Shown here one piece after another: positions 45,675 to 53,547 of a DNA stretch of 54,238 nucleotides; the stretch's first letter is position 1, and each line of letters begins with the position of its first letter. Location: assembly GCA_019636245.1 (NCBI GenBank), contig JAHBXX010000031.1:1-54238 (forward strand), read 5' to 3'. The notes below the pieces were generated by a model. That model ran no database searches. It worked only from the letters and a program-made list of their open reading frames with translations, and was not told the origin of the DNA. Made by a program: the position numbers and the translations under genes. The DNA is from Planctomycetota bacterium. GTDB taxonomy: Bacteria > Planctomycetota > UBA1135 > UBA2386.

Positions 45675-45703
45675 ATTGTAGCACGGTCCAAATCGTCTGC
45701 CAA
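45675..45703 (-). promoter_or_regulatory. Sigma-70-type promoter with extended -10 for the DUF4143 ATPase gene
   Basis: Read on the minus strand, TTGGCA (45703-45698) and TACAAT (45680-45675) are separated by exactly 17 bp, with a TGC extended -10 just before TACAAT. The expected start of transcription is 7 bases below the -10, at 45668, which is the G of the chosen GTG start codon. Box identity is 5/6 and 5/6 to consensus. Confidence 0.7.
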
Positions 45704-45729
45704 CGTTGTTGCACACGGTCCAAAACGTC
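45682..45729. repeat. Pair of 16-bp direct repeats at the ATPase promoter
   Basis: CACGGTCCAAATCGTC at 45682-45697 and CACGGTCCAAAACGTC at 45714-45729 differ at one base. They are 32 bp apart start to start, about three helical turns. The first copy fills the spacer between the -35 and -10 boxes, and the second lies just upstream of the -35 box. This layout fits a repressor or dimeric regulator site. Confidence 0.65.
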
Positions 45730-45786
45730 CGTGAGACCAGGACGGCTGGCGGGAGCCCGATCGGCAGCCCGCCGGTCGGCGCGCCT

Positions 45787-46941
45787 TCACCGAGGCAGCG
45801 TGTAGCCGGTCAGCTCCAGGTAGCCGCGGCCCTGCACCGGCCGGCCGGCGCGCGTGCCGCGCACGGCGACCGCGCCTTCCCAGTAGCGCACGACGACGTG
45901 CAGCTCCTGGTCGGCCAGCAGCGGCTCGACCACGAGGTCGAACGCCGGCGTGCGCGACGCCAGCCGGAAGCCGGCCGGATAGCGGGCGCGGCCGTCGGGC
46001 GCCGTCCAGACGCCGGTCGGCGCCGCCGTGAGGTCGGCCGCCGCGAGCGGCGTCACGCTGCCGTCGGCGCCGATCAGGCTGCCGCGGCTCCACGGGTCGA
46101 CGCTGCCGTCCCGCCGGCGCAGCTGGTACCACATCAGCTCGCTGCCGTCGTCGAGCTGCAGCGAGAACCAGTCCCAGCCGACCTGGTCGGGGCCGAGCGC
46201 GCTCGTCGACCACTCCCGATCGAGCCAGCCGAGACCGCGCACGTCGTGCCGTTCGCCGCCCACCTCGACCGTGCCCGCGAGCGGCAGCCGGGTCATCGAG
46301 TAGTAGATCGACGCGTTGCCGGGCTCGGCGCTCTTCCGGCTGAGGCCGCGCTCGCCCTGCAGCACCAGCGGCTTGCCGGGCTCGACCCGCAGCGCGAACG
46401 CGAACGCCGCGTCGCCGGCGCGCAGCTCGAGCGGCAGGAAGCCGTCGCCGTCCGGCATCGCCCGCATCGACCAGTCGGCGCAGACCACGCGGAAGGGCTC
46501 GCCGGCGGCCGGCCCCACCACTTCGCCGAGGCCCGCCGCCGCTCGCGCCAACCGTTCGGCATGGTGGAAGCGTCGGCCGTCGACGTCGGTGACGGCGGCA
46601 TGCGCGAGCACGAGCTCGCGCGCCGCCAGGCGGGCCGGGCGCGCCGGCGCCGCCGCGGCGAGCGCCTGGCGGAAGAACACCAGCTGCACGCCGAAGCGCC
46701 GCCCGTTCGCGGCGTCGAGGTTGCCGGTCAGGTACCACCACTCGGTGCGGAACGCAGGGTGCGCGCCGTGGTCGCGCGGGAACTCGAGCTGTGGCGCCGC
46801 TTCGGCCCGCGCGAAGCCGGCCACATCGCCGCCGCCGAGCGCGTCCTGCACCGCCAGCGGCGGCAGGCCGCCGGGCGCCGCCGCCTCGCCGCAGGCAGGC
46901 GCGAGCACCAGCAGCGGGACGACCCAGGCGCGCATCGTCAT
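45787..46941 (-). CDS. AttH/CrtC-like lipocalin-type secreted hydrolase (COG5621-like)
   Basis: Protein of 384 aa with a lipoprotein-like signal (MRAWVVPLLVLAPACGEA). The FPRDHGAHPAFRTEWWYLTGNL block, the VQLVFFRQAL segment and the later GLGWLDREWSTSALGPDQVGWDWFSLQLDDGSELMWYQLR mark the AttH/CrtC-like family (hydroxyneurosporene synthase-like fold), often listed as a predicted secreted hydrolase. The best-known neighbours of such genes are AttE-AttF-AttG ABC transporters, as here. The substrate is unknown. The ATG at 46941 overlaps the stop of the permease frame (ATGA), so it is coupled to it. Confidence 0.88.
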   Translation of the reverse strand: MTMRAWVVPLLVLAPACGEAAAPGGLPPLAVQDALGGGDVAGFARAEAAPQLEFPRDHGAHPAFRTEWWYLTGNLDAANGRRFGVQLVFFRQALAAAAPARPARLAARELVLAHAAVTDVDGRRFHHAERLARAAAGLGEVVGPAAGEPFRVVCADWSMRAMPDGDGFLPLELRAGDAAFAFALRVEPGKPLVLQGERGLSRKSAEPGNASIYYSMTRLPLAGTVEVGGERHDVRGLGWLDREWSTSALGPDQVGWDWFSLQLDDGSELMWYQLRRRDGSVDPWSRGSLIGADGSVTPLAAADLTAAPTGVWTAPDGRARYPAGFRLASRTPAFDLVVEPLLADQELHVVVRYWEGAVAVRGTRAGRPVQGRGYLELTGYTLPR

Positions 46942-49494
46942 GCCTCCCGCAGCACCTCGACGGGCCGCATGCGGGCGAAGCGCCACGCCGGCGCCACCCC
47001 GGCCAGCAGCGCGGCGCCGAGCGCCAGCGCCAGCGCCTCGAACACGGCGAGCAGCGGCACTTCGACGGCGACCAACGTCCAGCCGAACGAGACCCGGTTG
47101 ACGACGTGGGCCAGCAGCTGGCCGAGCAGCACGCCGAGCGGCACCGCCATCACGCCCGTGGCAGCGCCGAGCAGCGCCGTCTGGCCGAGCACGACGCTGC
47201 CGATGTGCAGCGGCCGCGCGCCGAGTGCGCGCAGCAGGCCGACCTCCCGGCCGCGCTCGAGCTGCAGCGCGCCGAACGCGGCATAGATGCCGACACAGGC
47301 GACGCCGAGGCACAGGAGCCGCATCACGCCGGTGATCGCGAACGTGCGGTCGAAGATGGCGAGCGACGTCGTGCGGATGTCGCGCTGCGCCTGCACCTGC
47401 ACCGCCTGCGGCGCCGCGGCCGCGGCGCGCCGCTGCAGTTCGGCGGCGACGGCGCGCGGGTCGGCGCCCGGCCGCACCTCGAAGCCGAGCGCGGTGATGC
47501 CGGCGCCGAGGTGTTCGCGGCAGAAGGCGTCGCCGGTGATCACTTCGCCGCGCTCCTTGCTGTAGTCGCGGTAGGTCGCCGCGACCGCGACCTCGACCGG
47601 CCCGCGGCCGGTCGCCAGCGTCAGCCGATCGCCGACCGCGAGCCGCCAACGGAACGCCAGCGGCTCGGACACCCAGACGCCCTGGCCGGAGGCCAACGCG
47701 GCGCGGCCGTTCGCGTCGTCGCCCGCCAGCAGCGGCCAGCCGGCGACCAGGGCCGGCGTCGGCTGCACGCCGACCACGTCGAGGTCGTCCTCGCCGCCGG
47801 CCGCGCGCACGCGCACGGTGCTGCGGCGGTAGGTCGTCACCGCCGCCACGTCGGGCGCCGTCACCAGCGCGGCGACGATCGCCGGCTCGATCGCCGCGCC
47901 GCGCTCCTCGACGCCACCGGGCACCGAGGCATAGACATCGGCGGGCAGCACCTGGCCCAGCCAGCCGGCGACGCTGCCGCGGAAACTCGCCACCAGCGTG
48001 GCGATGCCGATCGTCGTCGCCACGGCGAGCACCATCGCCGCGACCGGCAGCGCGAGATGGTCCTTCGCCGCCGCGGTGCCGCGCGCGACGTAGCGCACGA
48101 ACGGGCCCGAGCGCGCGACGGCGCACCCCGCCACGGCGACCAGCCCGGCGAAGGCGTGCGGCACGACGACCACGGCGGCGACCAGCACGGCAAGCAGGCC
48201 CAGGTAGGCCTGCGCCAGGCGGCCGCCCGTGGTCGCCAGCAGCAGCGCGCCGACCGCGGCCGCCGGCAATGCCCAGGCCAGCGGCACGCCACGGCGCCGA
48301 CCGGCGGCGCGCGCTCCGCCTTTCGCGCACGGCGTCACCGCGCGCGGCGGCGCGCGCCGGGCCCAGGCCGGCGAGCACGGCGACGGCGGTGCCGCCCAGC
48401 GCGGCGGCGAGCAGCGTGCCCGGATCGACGGCGAGTCCGACCGGCGAGAACGTGGCGTAGTGGTCGTTCAGCGAGCGCACCAACGGCCCCAGCAACGCCC
48501 GCGCGGCCACGACGCCGAGCAGCGCCCCGGTGGCGCTGCCGACGGCGCCGAGCACGGCCGTCTCGACCGCGACCGCCCAGCCCAGCGCGCGGCCCGGAGC
48601 GCCGAGCGCGCGCAGCACGCCGAACTGCGGTCGCCGCGCGACCACCGACAGCCGCATCGTCTCGTGCACCAGGAACGCGCCGACCAGCAGCGACAGGAGG
48701 CTCAGCGCGGTCAGGTTGACGGAGAAGCCGCGCGCCAGCTGCGCCAGCCCGCCGCGCCGGGCGCCGGCGGCCTCGACGCGCGCGCCCGGACCGAATGCCT
48801 CGCCGACCGCGGCGAGCATGCGCTCGGCAGCGCCTGCGTCGGTGACGCACAGATCGAGCGCATCGATGCGGTCGGGCCGCCCGTTCCACTCCTGCGCCGT
48901 GGCGATGTCGACGAGCAGCACGTCGGCGAGACCGGCGGCGACCAGCGGCGGCGGCGCGATCGCGCCGACGCAGGTGGCGGCGAACGGCCGCCCGGCCACG
49001 GCCACCGGCAGCGCGTCGCCGGGACCGATGCCGAGGCGCTGCAGCAGTTCGCCGGTGGCTACGAACCCGCCCGGCGTGGTCAGCAACGGCCCGACCGGCA
49101 ACGGCGCCTGTTCGCCGCCGCCGACCCCGGCCCACGGCCGCAGGTCGGCGTCGGCCAGGGGGTCGATGCCGACCGCACGCAGGACCAGGCGTTCGCCGCG
49201 CCCTGTCACGCGCACGATCGCCCGCACGACCGGCGCCACGCCGCGGCCGCCGAGCCGCGCGCGCAGGGCGGCGTAGCCCTCGACGGGCAGCCCGTCAGGT
49301 CCGGCGCTGACCACGTGCGTGGCCCGGCCGGCCACCGTCGCCAGGGTGCGGTCGAACGCCTGTTCGGCGCTGCGCTGCGCCAGCTGCACGGCGGCGAGCA
49401 GCGCGGTGCCGGCGGCGATGCCGAGCAGCGTCAGCAGCGTCGGCAGCGGATGGCGCCGGTGATGCCGCAGCCCCTGGCGCAGGAGCAACCTCAC
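46938..49494 (-). pseudogene. FtsX-type ABC permease split by a +1 frameshift
   Basis: From GTG 49494 to the stop at 46938 this would encode an 851 aa double-FtsX permease of the MacB/LolC/AttFG type. The N-terminal half reads LLLRQGLRHHRRHPLPTLLTLLGIAAG, then periplasmic domain and helices up to LGPARAAARGDAVRE in one frame. The C-terminal half (GGARAAGRRRG onward to RFARMRPVEVLREA) is in another frame. The frames join cleanly if one A is removed from the GAAAGG at about 48319-48324 (minus strand), giving GAA-GGC. The second half alone would start at a GTG at 48338. It could be a sequencing or assembly error, a real disruption, or a +1 shift at an AGG Arg codon. GTGA overlap with the ATPase gene; ATGA overlap with the AttH gene. 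Confidence 0.8.
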
Positions 49495-50189
49495 GGCCGT
49501 GCCCCGGGGCGCGCTGCGTGCAGCACGCCGCCGTCGAGCCAGAGCCGCCGGTCGCAGAACGCCGCCGCCTGCTGGCTGTGGGTGACCAGCACCAGCGCGC
49601 AGCCGACCTCGCGGCGCACGCTCGCAAGCAGCTCGAGCACCGTCGCGGCCGCGGCATCGTCGAGGTTGCCGGTCGGCTCGTCGCACAGCAGCACGGCGGG
49701 TCGCGGCGCCACGGCCCGCGCCACCGCGACGCGCTGCTGCTCGCCGCCCGACAGGACGTCGGGGAAGGCCTTGGCGCGGTCGGCGAGGCCGATGCGCGCC
49801 AGCAGTTCGGCGGTGCGCGGGGCGATCGCGGCGGTGGGCACGCGCGCCAGTTCGAGCGGCAGGGCCACGTTCTCGGCCACGGTCAGGGTCGGCAGGAGGT
49901 GGAAGGCCTGGAACACGAAGCCGACCCTGGTCGCGCGCAGGGCCGCGCGGGCGCGTTCGCCGGCCGCGGCGACGTCGAGGCCGGCCGTGTGCACGCTGCC
50001 GCGGTCGACCTCGTCGATACCGGCGATCAGGTTGAGCAGGGTCGACTTGCCGGACCCGCTGCGGCCGAGGATCGCGACCGCCTCGCCGGGCGCGACGTCG
50101 AGGTCGACGCCGGCCAGGATGGTGCGCACGGTCGCGCCCTCGCGCACCGACTTGTGCACCTCCCGGAGGGAGACGACGGGCTCGGGCAT
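49491..50189 (-). CDS. ABC transporter ATP-binding protein (LolD/AttE-like)
   Basis: Protein of 232 aa with a complete ATPase domain: GRSGSGKST (Walker A), [14 protein letters not shown] (signature), [12 protein letters not shown] (Walker B with catalytic Glu) and [11 protein letters not shown] (H-loop). This is the LolD/MacB class that works with FtsX-type permeases in lipoprotein or outer-membrane-directed transport. Its stop overlaps the permease GTG, and it heads the leftward operon. The start is [14 protein letters not shown]. Confidence 0.95.
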   Translation of the reverse strand: MPEPVVSLREVHKSVREGATVRTILAGVDLDVAPGEAVAILGRSGSGKSTLLNLIAGIDEVDRGSVHTAGLDVAAAGERARAALRATRVGFVFQAFHLLPTLTVAENVALPLELARVPTAAIAPRTAELLARIGLADRAKAFPDVLSGGEQQRVAVARAVAPRPAVLLCDEPTGNLDDAAAATVLELLASVRREVGCALVLVTHSQQAAAFCDRRLWLDGGVLHAARPGARP

Positions 50190-50305
50190 CGACGGAGCTT
50201 CGCACACGGCGGGGGCTGGATGCACGTCTGGAGCAGGGCGGCACGCTCCCCGCGCGACCGGACGCGATTCCTGCCACCGCTCCAGGCCACGGCTCACCCT
50301 GGGGC

Positions 50306-51394
50306 ATGGAGCAACCCCCGCGCCTGCTCGAACTCGTGCGCCGCAGCCTGCGCACCGAGCACTACAGCCCCCGCACCGAGGCGGCCTACACAGCCTGGAT
50401 CGTGCGCTTCGTGCTCTTCTCCGGCCGGCGCCACCCGCGCGAACTCGGCGCCGCGGACGTCGAGCGCTTCCTGAACCATCTGGACAACGAGGGCAGGGTC
50501 GCCGCCGCGACCCAGAACCAGGCCCTCGCGGCGCTGCTCTACCTCTACCGGAAGGTGCTCGGCATCGACCTGCCCTGGCTCGACGGCCTGGTCCGCATCC
50601 CGCAGCGGCCGCGGCTGCCCGTCGTGCTGTCGAAGGGCGAGGTCGCCGCCGTGCTCGCCGAGCTGCACGGCACGGTGCGCCAGATCGCCGGCCTGCTGTA
50701 CGGCTCCGGCCTGCGCCTGCTCGAATGCCTGCACCTGCGCATCAAGGACGTCGACTTCGACCGCCAGGCGATCACCGTGCGCTCGGGCAAGGGGGACCAC
50801 GATCGACAGACCCTGCTGCCTGCGCCGCTGCGCGCCGACCTGCTGCGGTACCGCGACCAGCTCGACCGTCTGCACCGCCAGGACCTTCGGTGCGGGGCCG
50901 GTTGGGTCGAACTGCCGCACGCCTTGGCCGCCAAGCTGCCCCATGCCGGGCGCCAATGGGCCTGGCAGTGGTTCTTCCCCGCGACCAGGACCTACCTACA
51001 CGAACCGACGGGGCAACGCCGTCGACACCACTTCCACGAAACCGCCGTGCAGAAGGCCGTGCACGATGCCGTGTTGCGCTCCCGCATCGCCAAGCGAGCG
51101 ACCTGCCACACGTTCCGACACTCGTTCGCCACCCACCTGCTGCAGGATGGGACCGATCTGCGCACCATCCAGAAGCTGCTCGGGCACGCCGACGTGCGCA
51201 CGACGATGGTCTACACCCACGTACTCGACCGCGGCCCGTTCGGGTTGCGCAGCCCGCTGGAGACGCTCGACCTCGCAGCCCCCCTGGCCACGGCGAGCCG
51301 CACACGGCTCGCGGCGGCAGGGGGCCAGGAGCCCCTGGACGCGACGGAGTTCGACAGTTCTGCCGAAGAGACTGCGCAGGGGGACGACCGTTGA
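50306..51394 (+). CDS. intI: Integron integrase (IntI-type tyrosine recombinase)
   Basis: Protein of 362 aa. All catalytic residues of tyrosine recombinases are present: R137 ([16 protein letters not shown]), H268 and R271 ([14 protein letters not shown]), H294 ([10 protein letters not shown]) and Y303 ([10 protein letters not shown]). The IntI-specific insert is clear before the second catalytic block: [33 protein letters not shown] and [14 protein letters not shown]. This insert distinguishes integron integrases from XerCD. A C-terminal extension of ~40 residues follows the usual FGLRSPL ending. The gene points rightward, the same direction as the cassettes. It starts at ATG 50306, 116 bp from the divergent ABC ATPase gene. 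It recombines attC sites into attI. Confidence 0.97.
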   Translation: MEQPPRLLELVRRSLRTEHYSPRTEAAYTAWIVRFVLFSGRRHPRELGAADVERFLNHLDNEGRVAAATQNQALAALLYLYRKVLGIDLPWLDGLVRIPQRPRLPVVLSKGEVAAVLAELHGTVRQIAGLLYGSGLRLLECLHLRIKDVDFDRQAITVRSGKGDHDRQTLLPAPLRADLLRYRDQLDRLHRQDLRCGAGWVELPHALAAKLPHAGRQWAWQWFFPATRTYLHEPTGQRRRHHFHETAVQKAVHDAVLRSRIAKRATCHTFRHSFATHLLQDGTDLRTIQKLLGHADVRTTMVYTHVLDRGPFGLRSPLETLDLAAPLATASRTRLAAAGGQEPLDATEFDSSAEETAQGDDR

Positions 51395-51405
51395 ATCGAG
51401 GGCAG

Positions 51406-51433
51406 TTGCAGCGATCCGCGAAGGCGATAGGCT
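51406..51433 (+). promoter_or_regulatory. Weak candidate cassette promoter (Pc)
   Basis: TTGCAG (51406-51411) and TAGGCT (51428-51433) have 16 bp between them and lie upstream of the first cassette. The -10 box matches only half the consensus, so this is a tentative guess at a promoter that could read the cassettes. Confidence 0.25.
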
Positions 51434-51442
51434 GACGAGAAA

Positions 51443-51472
51443 GGCAGGAGGGCCAACTTCGGTTCTTCTGCC
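51443..51472 (+). terminator. UUCG-capped hairpin between intI and the first cassette
   Basis: GGCAGGAG (51443-51450) pairs with CTTCTGCC (51465-51472), including one G-T pair. AAC (51455-51457) pairs with GTT (51462-51464) around a TTCG tetraloop (51458-51461), leaving a 4-base bulge GGCC. It lies 49 bases after the intI stop and 10 bases before the insertion core. It may end intI transcription, protect mRNA, or form part of attI. No T-tract follows. Confidence 0.55.
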
Positions 51473-51494
51473 AAACTAGACGTTAGGCGCACCA

Positions 51495-51830
51495 GTGGAC
51501 ACTCCTCCCGCATCCAGTTTGCCGCAGATGGCCCTCGTCGATGCGTTGGCTGTGGCGGCTCGTCGAAGCGGGCGGCCGATCGCTCACGCGTGGAGTGCCA
51601 AGTACTTCTCTGCGACGGAGCTCGAGGCGAGGCTGGCCGAGGACCCCGCCGCGGCTCGGGATCTCGCTCGCTTTGAGCCGCACTGGAGGATTCAGTTTGC
51701 GGGCCGCGAGACCATCGCCGACGAGGGCTACGGGCCGATGTACATGCTCACTCTGGAGTTGTCCGACGACGTCCTGGTCTTCGGCGATGGATCTGCGATG
51801 ACCTTCTTCGAGGTGACCAAGGGCGCCTAA
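51495..51830 (+). CDS. Cassette 1 hypothetical protein
   Basis: Protein of 111 aa from GTG 51495 (VDTPPASSLPQM), or 100 aa from ATG 51528. It contains WSAKYFSATELEARLAEDPAAARDLARFEPHW, then a beta-strand-rich end YMLTLELSDDVLVFGDGSAMTFFEV. No family was recognised. The start lies 13 bases from the insertion point and the stop codon (TAA 51828-51830) lies inside the first box of its attC site, the usual compact layout of an integron cassette. The cassette spans about 51483-51917. Confidence 0.78.
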   Translation: MDTPPASSLPQMALVDALAVAARRSGRPIAHAWSAKYFSATELEARLAEDPAAARDLARFEPHWRIQFAGRETIADEGYGPMYMLTLELSDDVLVFGDGSAMTFFEVTKGA

Positions 51831-51923
51831 CATGTCGATGCAGGCGACGAGCCGCGAGGAAACCAACCGCGAGGGCTGAAGCCCGCGCACGCGGCTCGCG
51901 CCTGATCGACAAAGGCGTTGGGC
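51825..51923 (+). other. attC site of cassette 1
   Basis: A 99-bp site bounded by GCCTAAC (51825-51831) and GTTGGGC (51917-51923). The inner boxes pair well: GTCGATGCAGGC on the left with GCCTGATCGAC on the right, leaving one unpaired G, the extrahelical base expected in attC. The central part contains further pairing (GAGCCGCG with CGCGGCTC). This supports a foldable single-strand recombination site. Confidence 0.92.
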
Positions 51924-51939
51924 GTAGCCGCCACATGCG

Positions 51940-52596
51940 ATGACGCGAATCTGCCCGAACCCGATTCCATGGAGCAAGGTCTTCGATCGGCTCAGGGACT
52001 ACGCGCGGATGCATCCGTGCATCCCGCCGAATCCGCCTACGCCCTTGATCCTAGCAGGCTGGGCCTACAGCAACGACGTCGAGAAGATGCGGCGCTGGCA
52101 GGAGACGCTTGGGTGGGCAAGCCAGAACGGCTGTTCTGATCTCATTTCGCTTCCGGAGACCGACTTCTACTGCGTCGACGTTCCGACGTCCTACACGGTT
52201 GGACCGCTTGGCGGCCCAATGTATCGGCCGTGGGACTTCGAGGAGAAGGATCGGCCCTCGCGTGAGGAGCTATCGGCGAGGCTCGCGACACTCGCTTCCG
52301 GCTGGGACGATATCGTTGGCCCCGAACTTGCGCGCGCAACTTGGCCACTCGCATTCTCGGGAGCCAAGGCTCGTCGCCTGCTTGTCCAGGCAGATCCGAC
52401 GGTTACCCCACCGTGGGGCAGCTGGTCATGCCTGTCACCCGTGGAATCAGAGCGACGGATGTTCACGCGTTTCCGCGCATCGATCAACAAGGCGATCGCT
52501 CCTCATGAGGTTGATCACATTGACTTCAAGACTGATGGGCACGCCCAACAAGGCGCAGCAGCCGACGATCGCCCCCAAGCGGGCGATCGCGGCTGA
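51940..52596 (+). CDS. Cassette 2 hypothetical protein
   Basis: Protein of 218 aa (MTRICPNPIPWSKVF). It has a compact body with several Trp/Pro-rich segments (ILAGWAYSNDVEKMRRWQETLGWASQNG, GGPMYRPWDFEEKDRPS, TPPWGSWSCLSPVE). The body ends near HEVDHIDFKTD; about 18 more residues are read through the attC site before the stop. No domain was recognised, and no signal peptide or membrane helix is visible. Base composition is less GC-rich than the chromosomal genes, suggesting separate origin. The cassette spans about 51918-52608. Confidence 0.82.
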   Translation: MTRICPNPIPWSKVFDRLRDYARMHPCIPPNPPTPLILAGWAYSNDVEKMRRWQETLGWASQNGCSDLISLPETDFYCVDVPTSYTVGPLGGPMYRPWDFEEKDRPSREELSARLATLASGWDDIVGPELARATWPLAFSGAKARRLLVQADPTVTPPWGSWSCLSPVESERRMFTRFRASINKAIAPHEVDHIDFKTDGHAQQGAAADDRPQAGDRG

Positions 52597-52614
52597 GCGC
52601 CAAAGACGTTGGGC
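52543..52614 (+). other. attC site of cassette 2
   Basis: A 72-bp site from GCCCAAC (52543-52549) to GTTGGGC (52608-52614). The left inner box GGCGCAGCAGCC pairs with GGCTGAGCGCC on the right, with an AG/T bulge in the position of the extrahelical base. The loop arm contains CGATCGCCC and GGGCGATCG as a perfect inverted pair. The CDS stop lies inside this site. Confidence 0.92.
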
Positions 52615-52625
52615 AGGCGCACCCC

Positions 52626-53432
52626 GTGAACGGTGAAGATCAAGACCGCCGAGTCCTTTGCGACATTGCCCGGAGCGCATTCGGGGTCGTCGACCGGCTA
52701 CTCTCGCGCGATCAGCTGCTCTCGCGCGAGCTGAGATCATCCACGACAGGTTCGCGCCAGATCTACCGTGAGGAGTGCATCACCGTCGAAGTGGCCACGG
52801 AGCTTCGTGAGCGATTCCCTGAGCACGTCGAGATTACGCTCTTCACGCCTCCAGAAGAGACGCGGACCGGCGCGGACTGGTACTGGCGGTTCGAGAAGGA
52901 CGGCGGCGCAATCCATGCGCGAGTTCAGGCCAAGCGAGTGCAGCGGACGGAGTTTGGCCAAGCCGATCCCGCAGGCCACGTTGAGATTGACCTGCCACAG
53001 TTGGACGACCTCTTGGACGGTGTTACGGGCATGGCTAGGGCTAGGGAGTTCGCTGAGTTGCAGGCTTGGGTGGCGACGTTCGTCCGCTTCCCAGCGAATC
53101 CACCGTGCGGACAAACGGACTTGCAGGGATGCAGCCGGCATAGCCACCACGCACGATGCGTCGTGGGGCAGCCATCCTTGTGGATCGCGCAAGCACGTGA
53201 GATCCGAGAGGTCGGACGGTCGAGGTTGCAGGCTCGCGACGTTGTCAAGCTCTCGCTGCGCCTGGACTGCATTCTCCCCTGCATCGACGGGCAGGACGAT
53301 GGTCGCGGGCCGTCGACCAAGGGCTTCGCATTGCTGAGCGGTCTGCCCCCGTACCAAGACTGCGTAGCGGCCATCGAGGCGGATGTCCGCATGCGCAAGG
53401 AGTTCGAGGGTGCACTACGGATTAGAATCTAG
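52626..53432 (+). CDS. Cassette 3 protein, possible DUF6615-like PD-(D/E)XK-type, candidate defence gene
   Basis: Protein of 268 aa starting at GTG 52626 (VNGEDQDRR). The N-terminal part is helical. The segment TRTGADWYWRFEKDGGAIHARVQAKRVQ (about residues 80-107) has D-x-W-x-W-x-F then Q-A-K-R, a pattern like that of DUF6615 and other nuclease-fold proteins where D and (E/Q)xK are metal-site positions. HVEIDLPQLDDLLDG and ATFVRFPANPPCGQT follow in the order expected. Identification is from pattern memory, not a search. The stop (TAG 53430-53432) lies 5 bases before its attC site. It is AT-richer than its flanks. The cassette spans about 52609-53531. Confidence 0.75.
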   Translation: MNGEDQDRRVLCDIARSAFGVVDRLLSRDQLLSRELRSSTTGSRQIYREECITVEVATELRERFPEHVEITLFTPPEETRTGADWYWRFEKDGGAIHARVQAKRVQRTEFGQADPAGHVEIDLPQLDDLLDGVTGMARAREFAELQAWVATFVRFPANPPCGQTDLQGCSRHSHHARCVVGQPSLWIAQAREIREVGRSRLQARDVVKLSLRLDCILPCIDGQDDGRGPSTKGFALLSGLPPYQDCVAAIEADVRMRKEFEGALRIRI

Positions 53433-53437
53433 GCGCT

Positions 53438-53537
53438 GGCCAACTCCACGCAGCAGCCGACGGACCGCGCGATCACGCAACCGCGAGATCAAGCAACACC
53501 GCGCGCGGCTCGCGGCTGAGCGTGAGAGACGTTGGGC
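53438..53537 (+). other. attC site of cassette 3
   Basis: A 100-bp site from GGCCAAC (53438-53444, one mismatch to the core rule) to GTTGGGC (53531-53537). CACGCAGCAGCC on the left pairs with GGCTGAGCGTG on the right, with the same AG/T bulge as in cassette 2. The inner arms are otherwise different in length and sequence. The close match of the boxes to those of cassette 2 is typical of related attC sites in one chromosomal integron. Confidence 0.88.
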
Positions 53538-53547
53538 AGGCAAGCCG

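Larger units (their letters stand above)
51395..51488 (+). other. attI region of the integron
   Basis: The 87-bp stretch between the intI stop and the first cassette ends in GTTAGGC (51482-51488), which fits the 7-bp core consensus GTTRRRY. Cassette insertion is expected between G51482 and T51483. The region carries a strong hairpin (51443-51472) and a possible promoter. Exact attI limits cannot be set without a binding or recombination test. Confidence 0.8.

Noticed and set aside
45668..45716. Upstream GTG start (45716) for the DUF4143 ATPase
   Set aside because: It would place the first 16 codons over the promoter and operator repeats. The downstream GTG fits the predicted transcription start and family length.
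45787..50355. A single 1522-codon minus-strand frame covering the AttH gene, the permease N-terminal half and beyond
   Set aside because: It strings together different genes that happen to share a frame without stops. Start/stop overlaps and domain limits show separate genes.
50306..51394. XerC/XerD-type housekeeping recombinase
   Set aside because: The IntI-specific insert, the FGLRSPL ending and the adjacent attI/attC array identify an integron integrase.
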